Positions 1 through 8,356 of a DNA stretch of 64,000 nucleotides are shown one piece after another. The stretch lies in contig NZ_CP119145.1 of the NCBI RefSeq assembly GCF_029167625.1, forward strand, positions 6,572,001 through 6,636,000, read 5' to 3'. Made by a program: the position numbers and the translations under genes. Each line of letters opens with the position of its first letter. The first letter of the stretch is position 1. The notes below the pieces were generated by a model. That model saw only the letters and a program-made list of their open reading frames with translations, was not told the DNA's origin and made no database searches. This DNA comes from Streptomyces sp. AM 4-1-1. GTDB taxonomy: Bacteria; Actinomycetota; Actinomycetes; Streptomycetales; Streptomycetaceae.

Positions 1-1
1 G

Positions 2-1792
2 GTGCCCGGATCGTCGCTCCAGGACGATCTGCGGACACTGGGCTTCGACGTACAGGCCGCCGCCGACGTCACCGAGGCGACCACGCTGGTCGCCGCAGCC
101 CCCGCCGACGCCCGGGTCGCACTCGTCGACCCCCGCTTCATCGGTCACACCCACGCCCTGCGGCTCGGGCTGACCGACCCCCGCTTCCCCGCCGCCGCCG
201 TCGCGGGCGCCCTCACCGCACAGCCCGAGGCACGCCCCGCGCTGCTGCGCGCGCTGCGCGGCGCGACGACCGCGTCCGGCACCGGGACACCCGGCGGCGC
301 CGGCACCCTGGTCGCCGACCGGACCCTGCCCGGCCGGCTGGCCGCCGCGCTGGACGCCGGTGGTGAGGCGGTGCAGCGCCCCGAACTCGGCTCACTGGTC
401 GCCGCCGTACCCACCGACGACGCCGGACGGGCGGCCGCCCGCGCCGCCGTCGACGCGGTCGACGACGAGGCGGTACGGCTGCGCAGCGCCGTGAAGGCCC
501 GCGACGGCTTCTTCACCACGTACTGCATCAGCCCGTACTCCCGGTACATCGCCCGCTGGTGCGCCCGCCGCGGCCTCACCCCCAACCAGGTCACCACCGC
601 CTCACTGCTCACCGCGCTGATCGCGGCGGGCTGCGCGGCGACCGGCACCCGCGGCGGCTACGTGGCGGCCGGTGTGCTCCTCCTCCTGTCCTTCGTACTG
701 GACTGCACCGACGGGCAGCTCGCCCGCTACTCGCTCCAGTACTCCACGATGGGCGCCTGGCTCGACGCCACCTTCGACCGGGCCAAGGAGTACGCCTACT
801 ACGCGGGCCTCGCCCTCGGGGCGGCCCGGGGCGGGGACGACGTCTGGGCGCTCGCCCTCGGCGCCATGGTGCTCCAGACCTGCCGCCATGTCGTGGACTT
901 CTCGTTCAACGAGGCCAACCACGACGCGGTCTCCAACACCAGCCCCACCGCCGCGCTCTCCGACCGGCTCGACAGCGTCGGCTGGACGGTGTGGCTGCGC
1001 CGGATGATAGTGCTGCCGATCGGTGAACGATGGGCGATGATCGCGGTCCTGACCGCCGTCACCACCCCCAGGATCGTCTTCTACGCCCTGCTCGTCGGCT
1101 GTGCGCTGGCGGCCTGCTACACCACCGCGGGCCGACTGCTGCGCTCGCTGACCCGCAGGGCCCGGCGCACCGACCGCGCGGCTCAGGCGCTGGCCGATCT
1201 GGCCGACTCGGGGCCGCTCGCCCGGCTCGTCGCCAGGGCCCCGCGCCCGGGGGGCGGTCTCACCGCACCGCTGCTGGCCCTCGCCGGCTCGCTGGCGCTG
1301 GTAGCCGTCGCCCTCACCGCGCCGTTCGGCAGCGGCCTGACCGTCGGCGCGGCGGCCGTGTACGCGATCACCTCCGGCCTGGCGGTCGCCCGGCCCCTGA
1401 AGGGCGCGCTCGACTGGCTCGTACCCCCGATATTCAGGGCGGCGGAGTACAGCACCGTACTGATCCTGGCCGCCCGCAGCGAGGTCGACGGGGCCCTTCC
1501 CGCGGCCTTCGGGCTGGTCTCGGCCGTCGCCTACCATCACTACGACACGGTGTACCGCATCCGCGGCGGCACCGGCGCGCCGCCCCAGTGGCTGGTGCGG
1601 ACGATCGGTGGGCACGAGGGGCGGACCCTGGTGGTGGCCGTACTCGCCGCCGTGCTCACCGGGCGCACCGACCTCACCGTGGCGCTCACCGTTCTGGCGA
1701 GTGCCGTGGCGCTGGTCGTGCTCGTGGAGTCCATCCGCTTCTGGGTGTCCTCCGGGGCACCCGCCGTACACGACGAAGGAGAACCCGCATGA
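2..1792 (+). CDS. CDP-alcohol phosphatidyltransferase with C-terminal DUF5941-like region (probably 5'-truncated)
   Basis: Transfers a phospho-alcohol group from or to a CDP-activated alcohol, in the membrane. The signature DxxDGxxAR-x8-GxxxDxxxD is complete around residues 233-257 (DCTDGQLAR ... GAWLDATFD). An N-terminal soluble region of about 170 residues precedes it, and many hydrophobic segments follow, consistent with the DUF5941 family. The reading frame is open to the left edge. From memory of the family, PGSSL-type sequence is internal to the protein, so the real start is probably upstream and the GTG at position 2 is only the first start inside the window. It overlaps the next gene by ATGA, so it is the first visible gene of an operon running to 7046. 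Confidence 0.85.
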   Translation: MPGSSLQDDLRTLGFDVQAAADVTEATTLVAAAPADARVALVDPRFIGHTHALRLGLTDPRFPAAAVAGALTAQPEARPALLRALRGATTASGTGTPGGAGTLVADRTLPGRLAAALDAGGEAVQRPELGSLVAAVPTDDAGRAAARAAVDAVDDEAVRLRSAVKARDGFFTTYCISPYSRYIARWCARRGLTPNQVTTASLLTALIAAGCAATGTRGGYVAAGVLLLLSFVLDCTDGQLARYSLQYSTMGAWLDATFDRAKEYAYYAGLALGAARGGDDVWALALGAMVLQTCRHVVDFSFNEANHDAVSNTSPTAALSDRLDSVGWTVWLRRMIVLPIGERWAMIAVLTAVTTPRIVFYALLVGCALAACYTTAGRLLRSLTRRARRTDRAAQALADLADSGPLARLVARAPRPGGGLTAPLLALAGSLALVAVALTAPFGSGLTVGAAAVYAITSGLAVARPLKGALDWLVPPIFRAAEYSTVLILAARSEVDGALPAAFGLVSAVAYHHYDTVYRIRGGTGAPPQWLVRTIGGHEGRTLVVAVLAAVLTGRTDLTVALTVLASAVALVVLVESIRFWVSSGAPAVHDEGEPA

Positions 1793-2541
1793 TCGGCCTC
1801 GTACTGGCAGCCGGTGCCGGACGGCGACTGCGCCCCTACACCGACACGCTTCCGAAGGCCCTCGTGCCGGTCGGCCCCGAGGGGGACGGCACCGCGAAGA
1901 CGGTCCTCGACCTGACGCTGGCCAACTTCGCCGAGGTCGGACTCACCGAGGCCGCGATCGTCGTCGGCTACCGCAAGGAGGTCGTGTACGAACGCAGGGC
2001 CGCGCTGGAGGCCGCGTACGGCGTGAAGCTCACCCTCATCGACAACGACAAGGCCGAGGAGTGGAACAACGCCTACTCCCTGTGGTGCGCGCGTGAGGTG
2101 CTGAAGGAAGGCGTCATCCTTGCCAACGGCGACACCGTGCACCCGGTCTCCGTCGAGCGGACCCTCCTCGACGCCCGCGGCGGTGACCGCAGGATCATCC
2201 TGGCCCTCGACACGGTGAAGAACCTCGCCGACGAGGAGATGAAGGTCATCACCGAGGGCGACCGGGGCGTCCGGCGGATCACCAAGCTGATGGACCCGGC
2301 CACCGCGACCGGCGAGTACATCGGTGTCACGCTGATCGAGCCCCGGGCCGCCGAAGACCTCGCCGACGCCCTGCGCACCACCTTCGAGCGCGACCCCGAC
2401 CTCTACTACGAGGACGGCTACCAGGAGCTGGTCAACAGGGGCTTCACCATCGACGTGGCCCCCATCGGCGACGTGCCGTGGGTGGAGATCGACAACCACG
2501 ACGACCTCGCGAAGGGCCGTGGGATCGCGTGCCTGTACTGA
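1789..2541 (+). CDS. Nucleotidyltransferase (NTP_transferase / phosphocholine cytidylyltransferase-like)
   Basis: Predicted to activate a small phosphorylated alcohol or sugar with an NTP, probably giving the CDP-alcohol used by the flanking phosphatidyltransferases. The N-terminus carries the nucleotide-binding loop LAAGAGRRLRPYT with a following lysine in PKALVPVG. ANGDTVH near residue 110 is the likely metal-binding Asp region. At 250 aa it has the usual length for a single-domain enzyme. The ATG at 1789 overlaps the upstream stop (ATGA) and begins directly at the Rossmann-like strand, which fixes the start against longer open-frame alternatives. The substrate is not readable from sequence; assignment to CDP-polyol synthesis comes from neighbours. 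Confidence 0.85.
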   Translation: MIGLVLAAGAGRRLRPYTDTLPKALVPVGPEGDGTAKTVLDLTLANFAEVGLTEAAIVVGYRKEVVYERRAALEAAYGVKLTLIDNDKAEEWNNAYSLWCAREVLKEGVILANGDTVHPVSVERTLLDARGGDRRIILALDTVKNLADEEMKVITEGDRGVRRITKLMDPATATGEYIGVTLIEPRAAEDLADALRTTFERDPDLYYEDGYQELVNRGFTIDVAPIGDVPWVEIDNHDDLAKGRGIACLY

Positions 2542-3590
2542 CCCGGCTCATCCCCTCCCCGGTCGTCGTCGACATCCGTCGCGGCGCCATGGGGGACCTG
2601 GCGGCGCTCCTCGCCGACCAGCGGATCTCCAACTCCGGCAAACTCGCCATCGCGATCAGCGGTGGCTCGGGACAGGCGCTGCGCGAAAAGCTCGCGCCGG
2701 TGCTGCCCGGCGCCGACTGGTACCCGGTCGCGGACGGCACCATCGACTCGGCGGTCAGTCTGGCCGACGGGATCAAGGGCAACCGGTACGACGCCGTGGT
2801 GGGCCTCGGCGGCGGCAAGATCATCGACGTGGCGAAGTACGCGGCGGCCCGGGTCGGACTGCCGATGGTGGCCGTCGCGACGAACCTCTCGCACGACGGG
2901 CTCTGCTCACCGGTCGCCACCCTGGACAACGACAACGGCCGGGGTTCCTACGGGGTCCCCACCCCGATCGCCGTCGTCATCGATCTGGACGTCGTCCGCG
3001 AGGCGCCCGCCCGCTACGTGCGCTCCGGGGTCGGCGACGCGGTCTCCAACATCTCCTGCGTGGCCGACTGGGAGCTGGCCCACGCGGTCAACGGCGAGGA
3101 GATCGACGGACTCGCCGCCGCCATGGCCCGGCAGGCGGGCGAGGCGGTGCTGCGGCACCCCGGCGGGGTCGGCGACGACGCCTTCCTCAAGGTGCTCGCC
3201 GAAGGTCTCGTACTGACCGGCATCTCCATGTCGGTGGCCGGGGACTCCCGGCCCGCGTCGGGCGCCTGCCACGAGATCAACCACGCCTTCGACCTGCTCT
3301 TCCCCCGGCGCGCGGCGAGCCACGGCGAACAGGTCGGCCTCGGCGCCTGCTTCGCGATGCATCTGCGCGGCGCCGCGCAGGAATCGGTCCTCATGGCCCG
3401 AACGCTCCGCAGGCACCGGCTGCCGGTGCTGCCGAGCGAGATCGGCTTCACCGTCGACGAGTTCGTACAGGCCGTCGCATACGCCCCCCAGACACGGCCG
3501 GGGCGCTTCACGATCCTGGAACACCTCAACCTCTCCACCGACCAGATCAGGGACGCGTACGCCGACTATGCCAAGACCATCAGTAGCTGA
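2529..3590 (+). CDS. Iron-containing alcohol dehydrogenase, glycerol-1-phosphate dehydrogenase-like (AraM/EgsA family)
   Basis: NAD(P)H-dependent reduction of a keto-phosphate such as dihydroxyacetone phosphate to a polyol phosphate is expected. Seen: the dinucleotide motif GLGGGKIIDVAKYAA, the T/S-x-SHDG region (ATNLSHDGLCSP), and candidate metal histidines in CHEINHAFDLLFP and SHGEQVGLG, all typical of the sn-glycerol-1-phosphate dehydrogenase branch rather than ordinary Fe-ADH. 353 aa is normal. The GTG at 2529 overlaps the previous gene by 13 bases, and the protein then begins cleanly before the first conserved strand. Together with the nucleotidyltransferase and two CDP-alcohol phosphatidyltransferases it suggests synthesis of a CDP-polyol or a G1P-based lipid. 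Actual substrate unknown. Confidence 0.85.
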   Translation: MPVLTRLIPSPVVVDIRRGAMGDLAALLADQRISNSGKLAIAISGGSGQALREKLAPVLPGADWYPVADGTIDSAVSLADGIKGNRYDAVVGLGGGKIIDVAKYAAARVGLPMVAVATNLSHDGLCSPVATLDNDNGRGSYGVPTPIAVVIDLDVVREAPARYVRSGVGDAVSNISCVADWELAHAVNGEEIDGLAAAMARQAGEAVLRHPGGVGDDAFLKVLAEGLVLTGISMSVAGDSRPASGACHEINHAFDLLFPRRAASHGEQVGLGACFAMHLRGAAQESVLMARTLRRHRLPVLPSEIGFTVDEFVQAVAYAPQTRPGRFTILEHLNLSTDQIRDAYADYAKTISS

Positions 3591-4353
3591 ACTCCGGCCG
3601 GTCGTTCACCCGGAGGGAGTGAAGGACCGGCGCAGCGGTGAGCACTGGGCCGGGCGCATGTACATGCGGGAGATCTCGCTGCACATCGACCCGTACCTGG
3701 TGAACACCAAGATCACCCCGAACCAGCTGACGTACCTCATGGTGGTCGTCGGGGTCCTGGGCGGCGCCGCTCTGCTGATTCCCGGCCTCACGGGCGCGAT
3801 CCTCGCGGTCGTGCTGTTCCAGATCTACCTGCTCCTCGACTGCGTCGACGGCGAGGTCGCCCGCTGGCGCAAGCAGACCTCGATCACCGGCGTCTATCTG
3901 GACCGGATCGGCCACTACCTCTGCGAGGCGGCCCTGTTGGTCGGGTTCGGCGTCCGCGGCGCGGACGTCTTCCACGACAACGGCGCCACGACGAACTGGC
4001 TCTGGGCGTTCCTCGGCACACTCGCCGCACTCGGCGCGATCCTGATCAAGGCCGAGACCGATCTGGTCGACGTCGCCCGTCAGCGCAGCGGACTGCCCGC
4101 CGTCAAGGACGAGGCGTCCGTGCCGCGTTCCTCGGGTCTGGCGCTGGCCCGCCGGGCCGCGGCCGCGCTGAAGTTCCACCGTCTGGTCGGCGGCATCGAG
4201 GCGAGCCTGTTCATCCTGGTCGCCGCGATCCTCGACGTCGTCCACGGCGACCTGTTCTTCAGCCGCCTCGGCATCGCGATCCTGGCCGGCATCGCGATCG
4301 TCCAGACACTGCTGCACCTCGTGTCGATCCTGGCGTCGAGCAGGCTGAAGTGA
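3568..4353 (+). CDS. CDP-alcohol phosphatidyltransferase, with variant motif (last Asp is His)
   Basis: Second membrane CDP-alcohol phosphotransferase of the operon, 261 aa, with about six hydrophobic segments. The motif reads DCVDGEVAR-x8-GVYLDRIGH near residues 91-115: the first three aspartates are present, but the fourth acidic position, considered the catalytic base in this family, is a histidine. The first enzyme in the operon has a full motif, so the two may use different acceptors, or this one may work with altered chemistry. The ATG at 3568 overlaps the dehydrogenase by 23 bases, and the GTGA at the 3' end couples it to the glycosyltransferase. Confidence 0.85.
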   Translation: MPRPSVAELRPVVHPEGVKDRRSGEHWAGRMYMREISLHIDPYLVNTKITPNQLTYLMVVVGVLGGAALLIPGLTGAILAVVLFQIYLLLDCVDGEVARWRKQTSITGVYLDRIGHYLCEAALLVGFGVRGADVFHDNGATTNWLWAFLGTLAALGAILIKAETDLVDVARQRSGLPAVKDEASVPRSSGLALARRAAAALKFHRLVGGIEASLFILVAAILDVVHGDLFFSRLGIAILAGIAIVQTLLHLVSILASSRLK

Positions 4354-5234
4354 GCACCCCCATGAAACTCGGCGCGGTCATCATCACCATGGGCAACCGC
4401 CCGGACGAACTGCGTGCCCTCCTCGCGTCGGTCGCCGCGCAGGACGGCGACCGGATCGAGGTGGTGGTGGTCGGCAACGGCTCCCCGGTCCCCGACGTCC
4501 CCCCGGGGGTACGGACCGTCGAGCTGCCGGAGAACCTCGGCATCCCCGGCGGCCGCAACGTCGGCATCGAGGCCTTCGGCCCGTCCGGCGCCGAGGTCGA
4601 CGCGCTGCTCTTCCTCGACGACGACGGCCTGCTGCCGAGGACCGACACCGCCGAGCTGTGCCGGCGGGCGTTCGAGGCCGACCCGAAGCTGGGCATCATC
4701 AGCTTCCGCATCGCGGACCCGGACACCGGTGTCACCCAGCGCCGCCACGTGCCCCGGCTGCGCGCGTCCGATCCGATGCGCTCGTCCCGGGTGACGACCT
4801 TCCTCGGCGGCGCCAACGCCGTACGCACCAGGGTCATCGCCGAGGTCGGGCCGCTGCCGGGCGACTTCTTCTACGCGCACGAGGAGACCGATCTCGCCTG
4901 GCGGGCACTGGACGCCGGCTGGCTCATCGACTACCGCGCGGACATGGTCCTCGACCACCCGGCCACCGCGCCCTCCCGGCACGCCGTCTACCACCGGATG
5001 GTGGCACGCAACCGGGTCTGGCTCGCGCGCCGTAACCTGCCCGCCCCGCTGGTCCCCGTCTACCTCGGTGTGTGGATGCTGCTGACCCTGCTCCGCAAGC
5101 CGTCAGGGCCGGCGCTCAAGGCATGGTTCGGCGGCTTCAAGGAGGGCTGGGCCAAGCCCTGCGGGCCCCGCCGTCCCATGAAGTGGCGGACGGTGTGGCG
5201 GCTGACCAGGCTGGGCCGCCCTCCTGTGATCTGA
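4350..5234 (+). CDS. Family 2 glycosyltransferase
   Basis: GT-A fold glycosyltransferase that probably adds a sugar to the lipid or polymer made by this operon. The N-terminus AVIITMGNRPDEL begins the nucleotide-binding domain. ENLGIPGGRNVGIE is the typical GT2 motif, FLDDDGLLP near residues 91-99 holds the DxD-type metal site, and HEETDLAWRALDAGW near residues 176-190 is the usual acceptor-side ED motif. A C-terminal hydrophobic stretch could anchor it to the membrane. It starts at GTG 4350 overlapping the upstream stop. 294 aa, a normal length. Donor and acceptor unknown. Confidence 0.88.
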   Translation: MSTPMKLGAVIITMGNRPDELRALLASVAAQDGDRIEVVVVGNGSPVPDVPPGVRTVELPENLGIPGGRNVGIEAFGPSGAEVDALLFLDDDGLLPRTDTAELCRRAFEADPKLGIISFRIADPDTGVTQRRHVPRLRASDPMRSSRVTTFLGGANAVRTRVIAEVGPLPGDFFYAHEETDLAWRALDAGWLIDYRADMVLDHPATAPSRHAVYHRMVARNRVWLARRNLPAPLVPVYLGVWMLLTLLRKPSGPALKAWFGGFKEGWAKPCGPRRPMKWRTVWRLTRLGRPPVI

Positions 5235-5338
5235 CAGGCTCCCCTCTGAGAACATGAGGCTTGATTTCCTTCCGGCACCTGTCCGCCTGAGCCGCGCCCG
5301 CGACTGGCTGCGCATCTTGAAGACGAAAGTTTCAACTT

Positions 5339-6268
5339 GTGAGTGACACAACCCACGATGGTGCGATCGCGTACAGCACGTCACCATCCGCCGACGAGGG
5401 GCTGAGCGCGGCCGATCTCGCCGCGAAGTACGGCCTCACGGTGAGCGGTGCCCGACCGGGGCTCGGCGAGTACGTCCGTGAACTCTGGAACCGGCGCCAC
5501 TTCATCGCGGCCTTCTCCCGGGCCAAGCTGACCGCCCAGTACAGCCAGGCAAAGCTGGGCCAGCTCTGGCAGGTGGCCACTCCGCTGCTGAACGCCGCGG
5601 TGTACTTCCTGATCTTCGGTCTGATCCTGGGAACCAAGAGGGGGATGTCGCCCTCGGTCTTCATCCCCTTCCTCGTGACCGGTGTCTTCGTCTTCACCTT
5701 CACGCAGAGTTCGGTGATGGCCGGGGTCCGGGCCATCTCCGGCAACCTCGGCCTGGTGCGGGCGCTGCACTTCCCACGGGCCTCGCTGCCCATCTCGTTC
5801 TCGCTCCAGCAGCTCCAGCAACTGCTGTACTCGATGATCGTGCTGCTCGCCATCGTGATCGGCTTCGGCAGCTACCCGAAGCTGTCCTGGCTGCTGATCG
5901 TCCCCGCGCTGGTCATGCAGTTCTTCTTCAACACCGGTCTCGCGATGGTGATGGCCCGGCTCGGCGCCAAGACGCCCGACCTGGCGCAGCTGATGCCGTT
6001 CGTGATGCGTACCTGGATGTACGCGTCGGGCGTCATGTTCTCCATCCCGGTGATGCTCGCGGACAAGCCGTCCTGGATCGCCGACGTGCTCCAGTACAAC
6101 CCGGCGGCCATCTACATGGACCTGATCCGCTTCGCCCTGATCGACGGATACGGCTCCGACAACCTGCCTCAGCACGTCTGGATCGCCGGGCTCGCCTGGG
6201 CCGTGCTCGTGGGTGCCTGGGGCTTTGTGTATTTCTGGAAGGCAGAGGAACGGTACGGCCGTGGCTGA
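5339..6268 (+). CDS. ABC-2 type transporter permease (TagG/Wzm-like polysaccharide exporter)
   Basis: Membrane subunit of an exporter for a lipid-linked polymer or glycolipid. An N-terminal cytoplasmic tail of about 70 residues is followed by about six hydrophobic helices. The LWNRRHFIAAFSRAKLTAQYSQAKLGQLWQ region is typical of teichoic acid and O-antigen ABC-2 permeases. Start is GTG 5339, 104 bases after the glycosyltransferase, so it may have its own promoter; an imperfect TTGAA/TTCAA repeat lies just upstream. The stop overlaps the GTG of the ATPase gene, so the two are co-translated. 309 aa. Confidence 0.88.
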   Translation: MSDTTHDGAIAYSTSPSADEGLSAADLAAKYGLTVSGARPGLGEYVRELWNRRHFIAAFSRAKLTAQYSQAKLGQLWQVATPLLNAAVYFLIFGLILGTKRGMSPSVFIPFLVTGVFVFTFTQSSVMAGVRAISGNLGLVRALHFPRASLPISFSLQQLQQLLYSMIVLLAIVIGFGSYPKLSWLLIVPALVMQFFFNTGLAMVMARLGAKTPDLAQLMPFVMRTWMYASGVMFSIPVMLADKPSWIADVLQYNPAAIYMDLIRFALIDGYGSDNLPQHVWIAGLAWAVLVGAWGFVYFWKAEERYGRG

Positions 6269-7046
6269 GCAGAACACTTCGGGGCGCGTCCCCACCGTCA
6301 TCGCCGACGACGTGCACATCGTGTACCGCGTCAACGGCACGGGCGGAGGCAAGGGCAGCGCCACCGCGGCGCTGAACCGGATAATCCGCCGCGGCAAGGG
6401 CGAGCAGCGCGGAGTGCGGAAGGTGCACGCCGTGCGCGGCGTCTCCTTCACGGCGTACCGGGGCGAGGCCATCGGCCTCATCGGGACGAACGGCTCCGGC
6501 AAGTCGACCCTGCTGCGGGCCATCGCCGGTCTGTTGCCGACCGAGCGCGGCAAGGTGTACACGGACGGGCAGCCGTCGCTGCTCGGGGTGAACGCCGCGC
6601 TGATGAGCGATCTGACGGGGGAGCGGAACGTCATCCTCGGCGGGCTCGCGATGGGGATGACCCGGGAGGAGATCCGCGAGCGGTACCAGGGCATCGTCGA
6701 CTTCTCCGGGATCAACGAGAAGGGCGACTTCATCACCCTTCCGATGCGGACGTACTCCTCCGGTATGGGGGCCAGGCTCCGCTTCGCCATCGCCGCCGCC
6801 AAGGACCACGACGTCCTCATGATCGACGAGGCGCTGGCCACGGGCGACGCCAAGTTCCGCATCCGGTCGGAGAAGCGCATCCGCGAACTCCGCAAGGAGG
6901 CGGGCACCGTCTTCCTGGTCAGCCACAGCAACGGCTCGATCAGGGACACCTGCGACCGTGTGCTCTGGCTGGAGAAGGGCGAGCTGCTGATGGACGGCCC
7001 GACCGACGAGGTCATCAAGGCGTACGAGCGCGAGACGGGCAAATAG
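6261..7046 (+). CDS. ABC transporter ATPase (TagH/Wzt-like)
   Basis: ATP-binding subunit paired with the upstream permease. Walker A is GTNGSGKSTLL (about residues 78-88), the ABC signature region is YSSGMGARLRFAIAAA, and Walker B is VLMIDEALATGD followed by the H-loop VSHSNG. It lacks the long C-terminal carbohydrate-binding domain of Wzt proteins, so substrate selection probably lies elsewhere. GTG 6261 is preferred over an upstream in-frame ATG because it overlaps the permease stop. The last gene of the operon; a strong hairpin follows at 7062. Confidence 0.9.
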   Translation: MAEQNTSGRVPTVIADDVHIVYRVNGTGGGKGSATAALNRIIRRGKGEQRGVRKVHAVRGVSFTAYRGEAIGLIGTNGSGKSTLLRAIAGLLPTERGKVYTDGQPSLLGVNAALMSDLTGERNVILGGLAMGMTREEIRERYQGIVDFSGINEKGDFITLPMRTYSSGMGARLRFAIAAAKDHDVLMIDEALATGDAKFRIRSEKRIRELRKEAGTVFLVSHSNGSIRDTCDRVLWLEKGELLMDGPTDEVIKAYERETGK

Positions 7047-7061
7047 CCGGCCCCGCTCCCG

Positions 7062-7099
7062 CCGCGGCCCGCACCGGATTCCTCCGGTGCGGGCCGCGG
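7062..7099 (+). terminator. Rho-independent-like hairpin after the exporter operon
   Basis: Perfect 17-base inverted repeat (arms 7062-7078 and 7083-7099) with a TTCC loop, 15 bases after the ATPase stop. There is no U-tract, which is common for Streptomyces terminators. Confidence 0.8.
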
Positions 7100-7215
7100 T
7101 CGTCCCCGCCGAAGATCTCCTACCGGCGGATGACGTCAATCTCGGTGGAAGCGGGGAAGGTTGGCGGTGCTCGAACTGTTCTTGCAACCCATGGATCACC
7201 CCGGCGCCCGGCCCG

Positions 7216-7229
7216 ACGTTGTACAACGT
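7216..7229. promoter_or_regulatory. Perfect 14-base palindrome ACGTTGTACAACGT
   Basis: Perfectly self-complementary site in the 389-base gap between the exporter operon and the hopanoid genes, about 150 bases before the first short reading frame. The size and symmetry resemble a dimeric repressor site. No regulator gene is adjacent. The rest of the gap holds the terminator above and a likely promoter near 7341-7358. Confidence 0.5.
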
Positions 7230-7367
7230 AAGCTGTACCGGTGCTGATTCATGGCAGGCGGGGCGACGCCCTCCGGGCAGGCCGCCCCCTGGGGGCCGTC
7301 GTACTCGGCAGAGCGGGCGGCGTGTCCGAAAAGGGATGTTTTGGGTCGGCAGTGTAGAACGGGAGAT

Positions 7368-7439
7368 GTGACGGCAATGACGGATGATCTCCAGCTCCGA
7401 GGTGCCCCCGCCGTCCCCCACCCGGGCGGTTCGCGGTGA
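7368..7439 (+). CDS. Possible 23-residue leader peptide overlapping hpnC
   Basis: A short frame with GTG 7368 (or ATG 7377) preceded by GGGAGA and ending in TGA at 7437-7439, which overlaps the GTG start of hpnC in a GTGA arrangement. The geometry would couple translation of hpnC to this leader. The peptide (MTDDLQLRGAPAVPHPGGSR from the ATG) has no recognisable function. The alternative is that it is simply the 5' untranslated region. No codon-bias test is possible at this length. Confidence 0.35.
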   Translation: MTAMTDDLQLRGAPAVPHPGGSR

Positions 7440-8356
7440 CGCTCTCCCGGCAGACACGTCCGGGCGACCCGGTGACCGGCACGCTCGACAAGGCCGCGGA
7501 CGAGAACTTTCCCGTGGCCCCCTTCTTCCTGCCCCGCGCGTGGCGCGACGACCTGATGGCCGTGTACGGCTACGCCCGGCTCGTCGACGACATCGGTGAC
7601 GGCGATCTGGCCCCCGGCGGCGCGGACGCCCGCCACCTCGGTCTCGGCCCCGGGAGCGGCGACGACCGCCTCGCGATGCTCGACGCCTTCGAGGCCGATC
7701 TGCACCGGGTCTTCGACACCACAGGCGAAGGCCCGCACCACCCGCTGTTGCGGGCCCTGCTCCCCACCGTCCGGCGACGCGCGCTCACCCCCGAACCCTT
7801 CCTCGGGCTCATCGAGGCCAACCGGCAGGACCAGAAGGTCCGCCGCTACGGGACGTACGAAGAACTCCTCGCCTACTGCGAGCTGTCCGCCAACCCGGTC
7901 GGCCGTCTCGTCCTCCAGATCACCGGCACCGCGAGCCCGGAACGCGTCCGCAGGTCCGACGCCGTCTGCACCGCGCTCCAGATCGTCGAACACCTCCAGG
8001 ACGTGTCCGAGGACCTCGGCCGCGACCGGATCTATCTGCCCGCCGACGACATGGCCCGGTTCCACGTGGGCGAGTCCGACCTGGCCGCGCCCTCCGGCGG
8101 AGCGGCGATGCGCTCCCTGATCGCGTACGAGGCACAGCGCGCCCAGGACCTGCTGGACGAGGGCACCGCCCTGGTGGGCAGCGTGCACGGCAGGCTGAGG
8201 CTGCTGCTCGCCGGATTCGTGGCCGGGGGACGCGCCGCGCTCACCGCCGTCACGGCCGCCGGATTCGACGTACTGCCCGGACCGCCCAAGCCCACCAAGC
8301 CCAGCCTGCTGCGCGAGGTGGGAGTTGTTTTGCGAAGAGCGCGTAGAGAGAGGTGA
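7436..8356 (+). CDS. hpnC: Squalene synthase HpnC
   Basis: Trans-isoprenyl diphosphate synthase-fold enzyme of the three-step HpnCDE route to squalene; HpnC converts hydroxysqualene diphosphate to hydroxysqualene. The N-terminus DKAADENFPVAPFFLP is characteristic of HpnC. YARLVDDIGDGD is the first Asp-rich motif, and HLQDVSEDLGRDRIYLP the second. 306 aa matches the family. GTG 7436 is the only start consistent with the conserved N-terminus. First enzyme gene of the hopanoid operon, overlapping hpnD by GTGA. Confidence 0.93.
   Translation: MTLSRQTRPGDPVTGTLDKAADENFPVAPFFLPRAWRDDLMAVYGYARLVDDIGDGDLAPGGADARHLGLGPGSGDDRLAMLDAFEADLHRVFDTTGEGPHHPLLRALLPTVRRRALTPEPFLGLIEANRQDQKVRRYGTYEELLAYCELSANPVGRLVLQITGTASPERVRRSDAVCTALQIVEHLQDVSEDLGRDRIYLPADDMARFHVGESDLAAPSGGAAMRSLIAYEAQRAQDLLDEGTALVGSVHGRLRLLLAGFVAGGRAALTAVTAAGFDVLPGPPKPTKPSLLREVGVVLRRARRER

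Noticed and set aside
5308..5338. TTGAA/TTCAA repeat before the ABC permease as an operator
   Set aside because: Arms only five bases and imperfectly spaced; too weak to call.
5381..7042. 553-codon minus-strand open frame opposite the ABC exporter genes
   Set aside because: Antisense shadow of GC-rich coding DNA; both plus-strand genes have complete ABC motifs.
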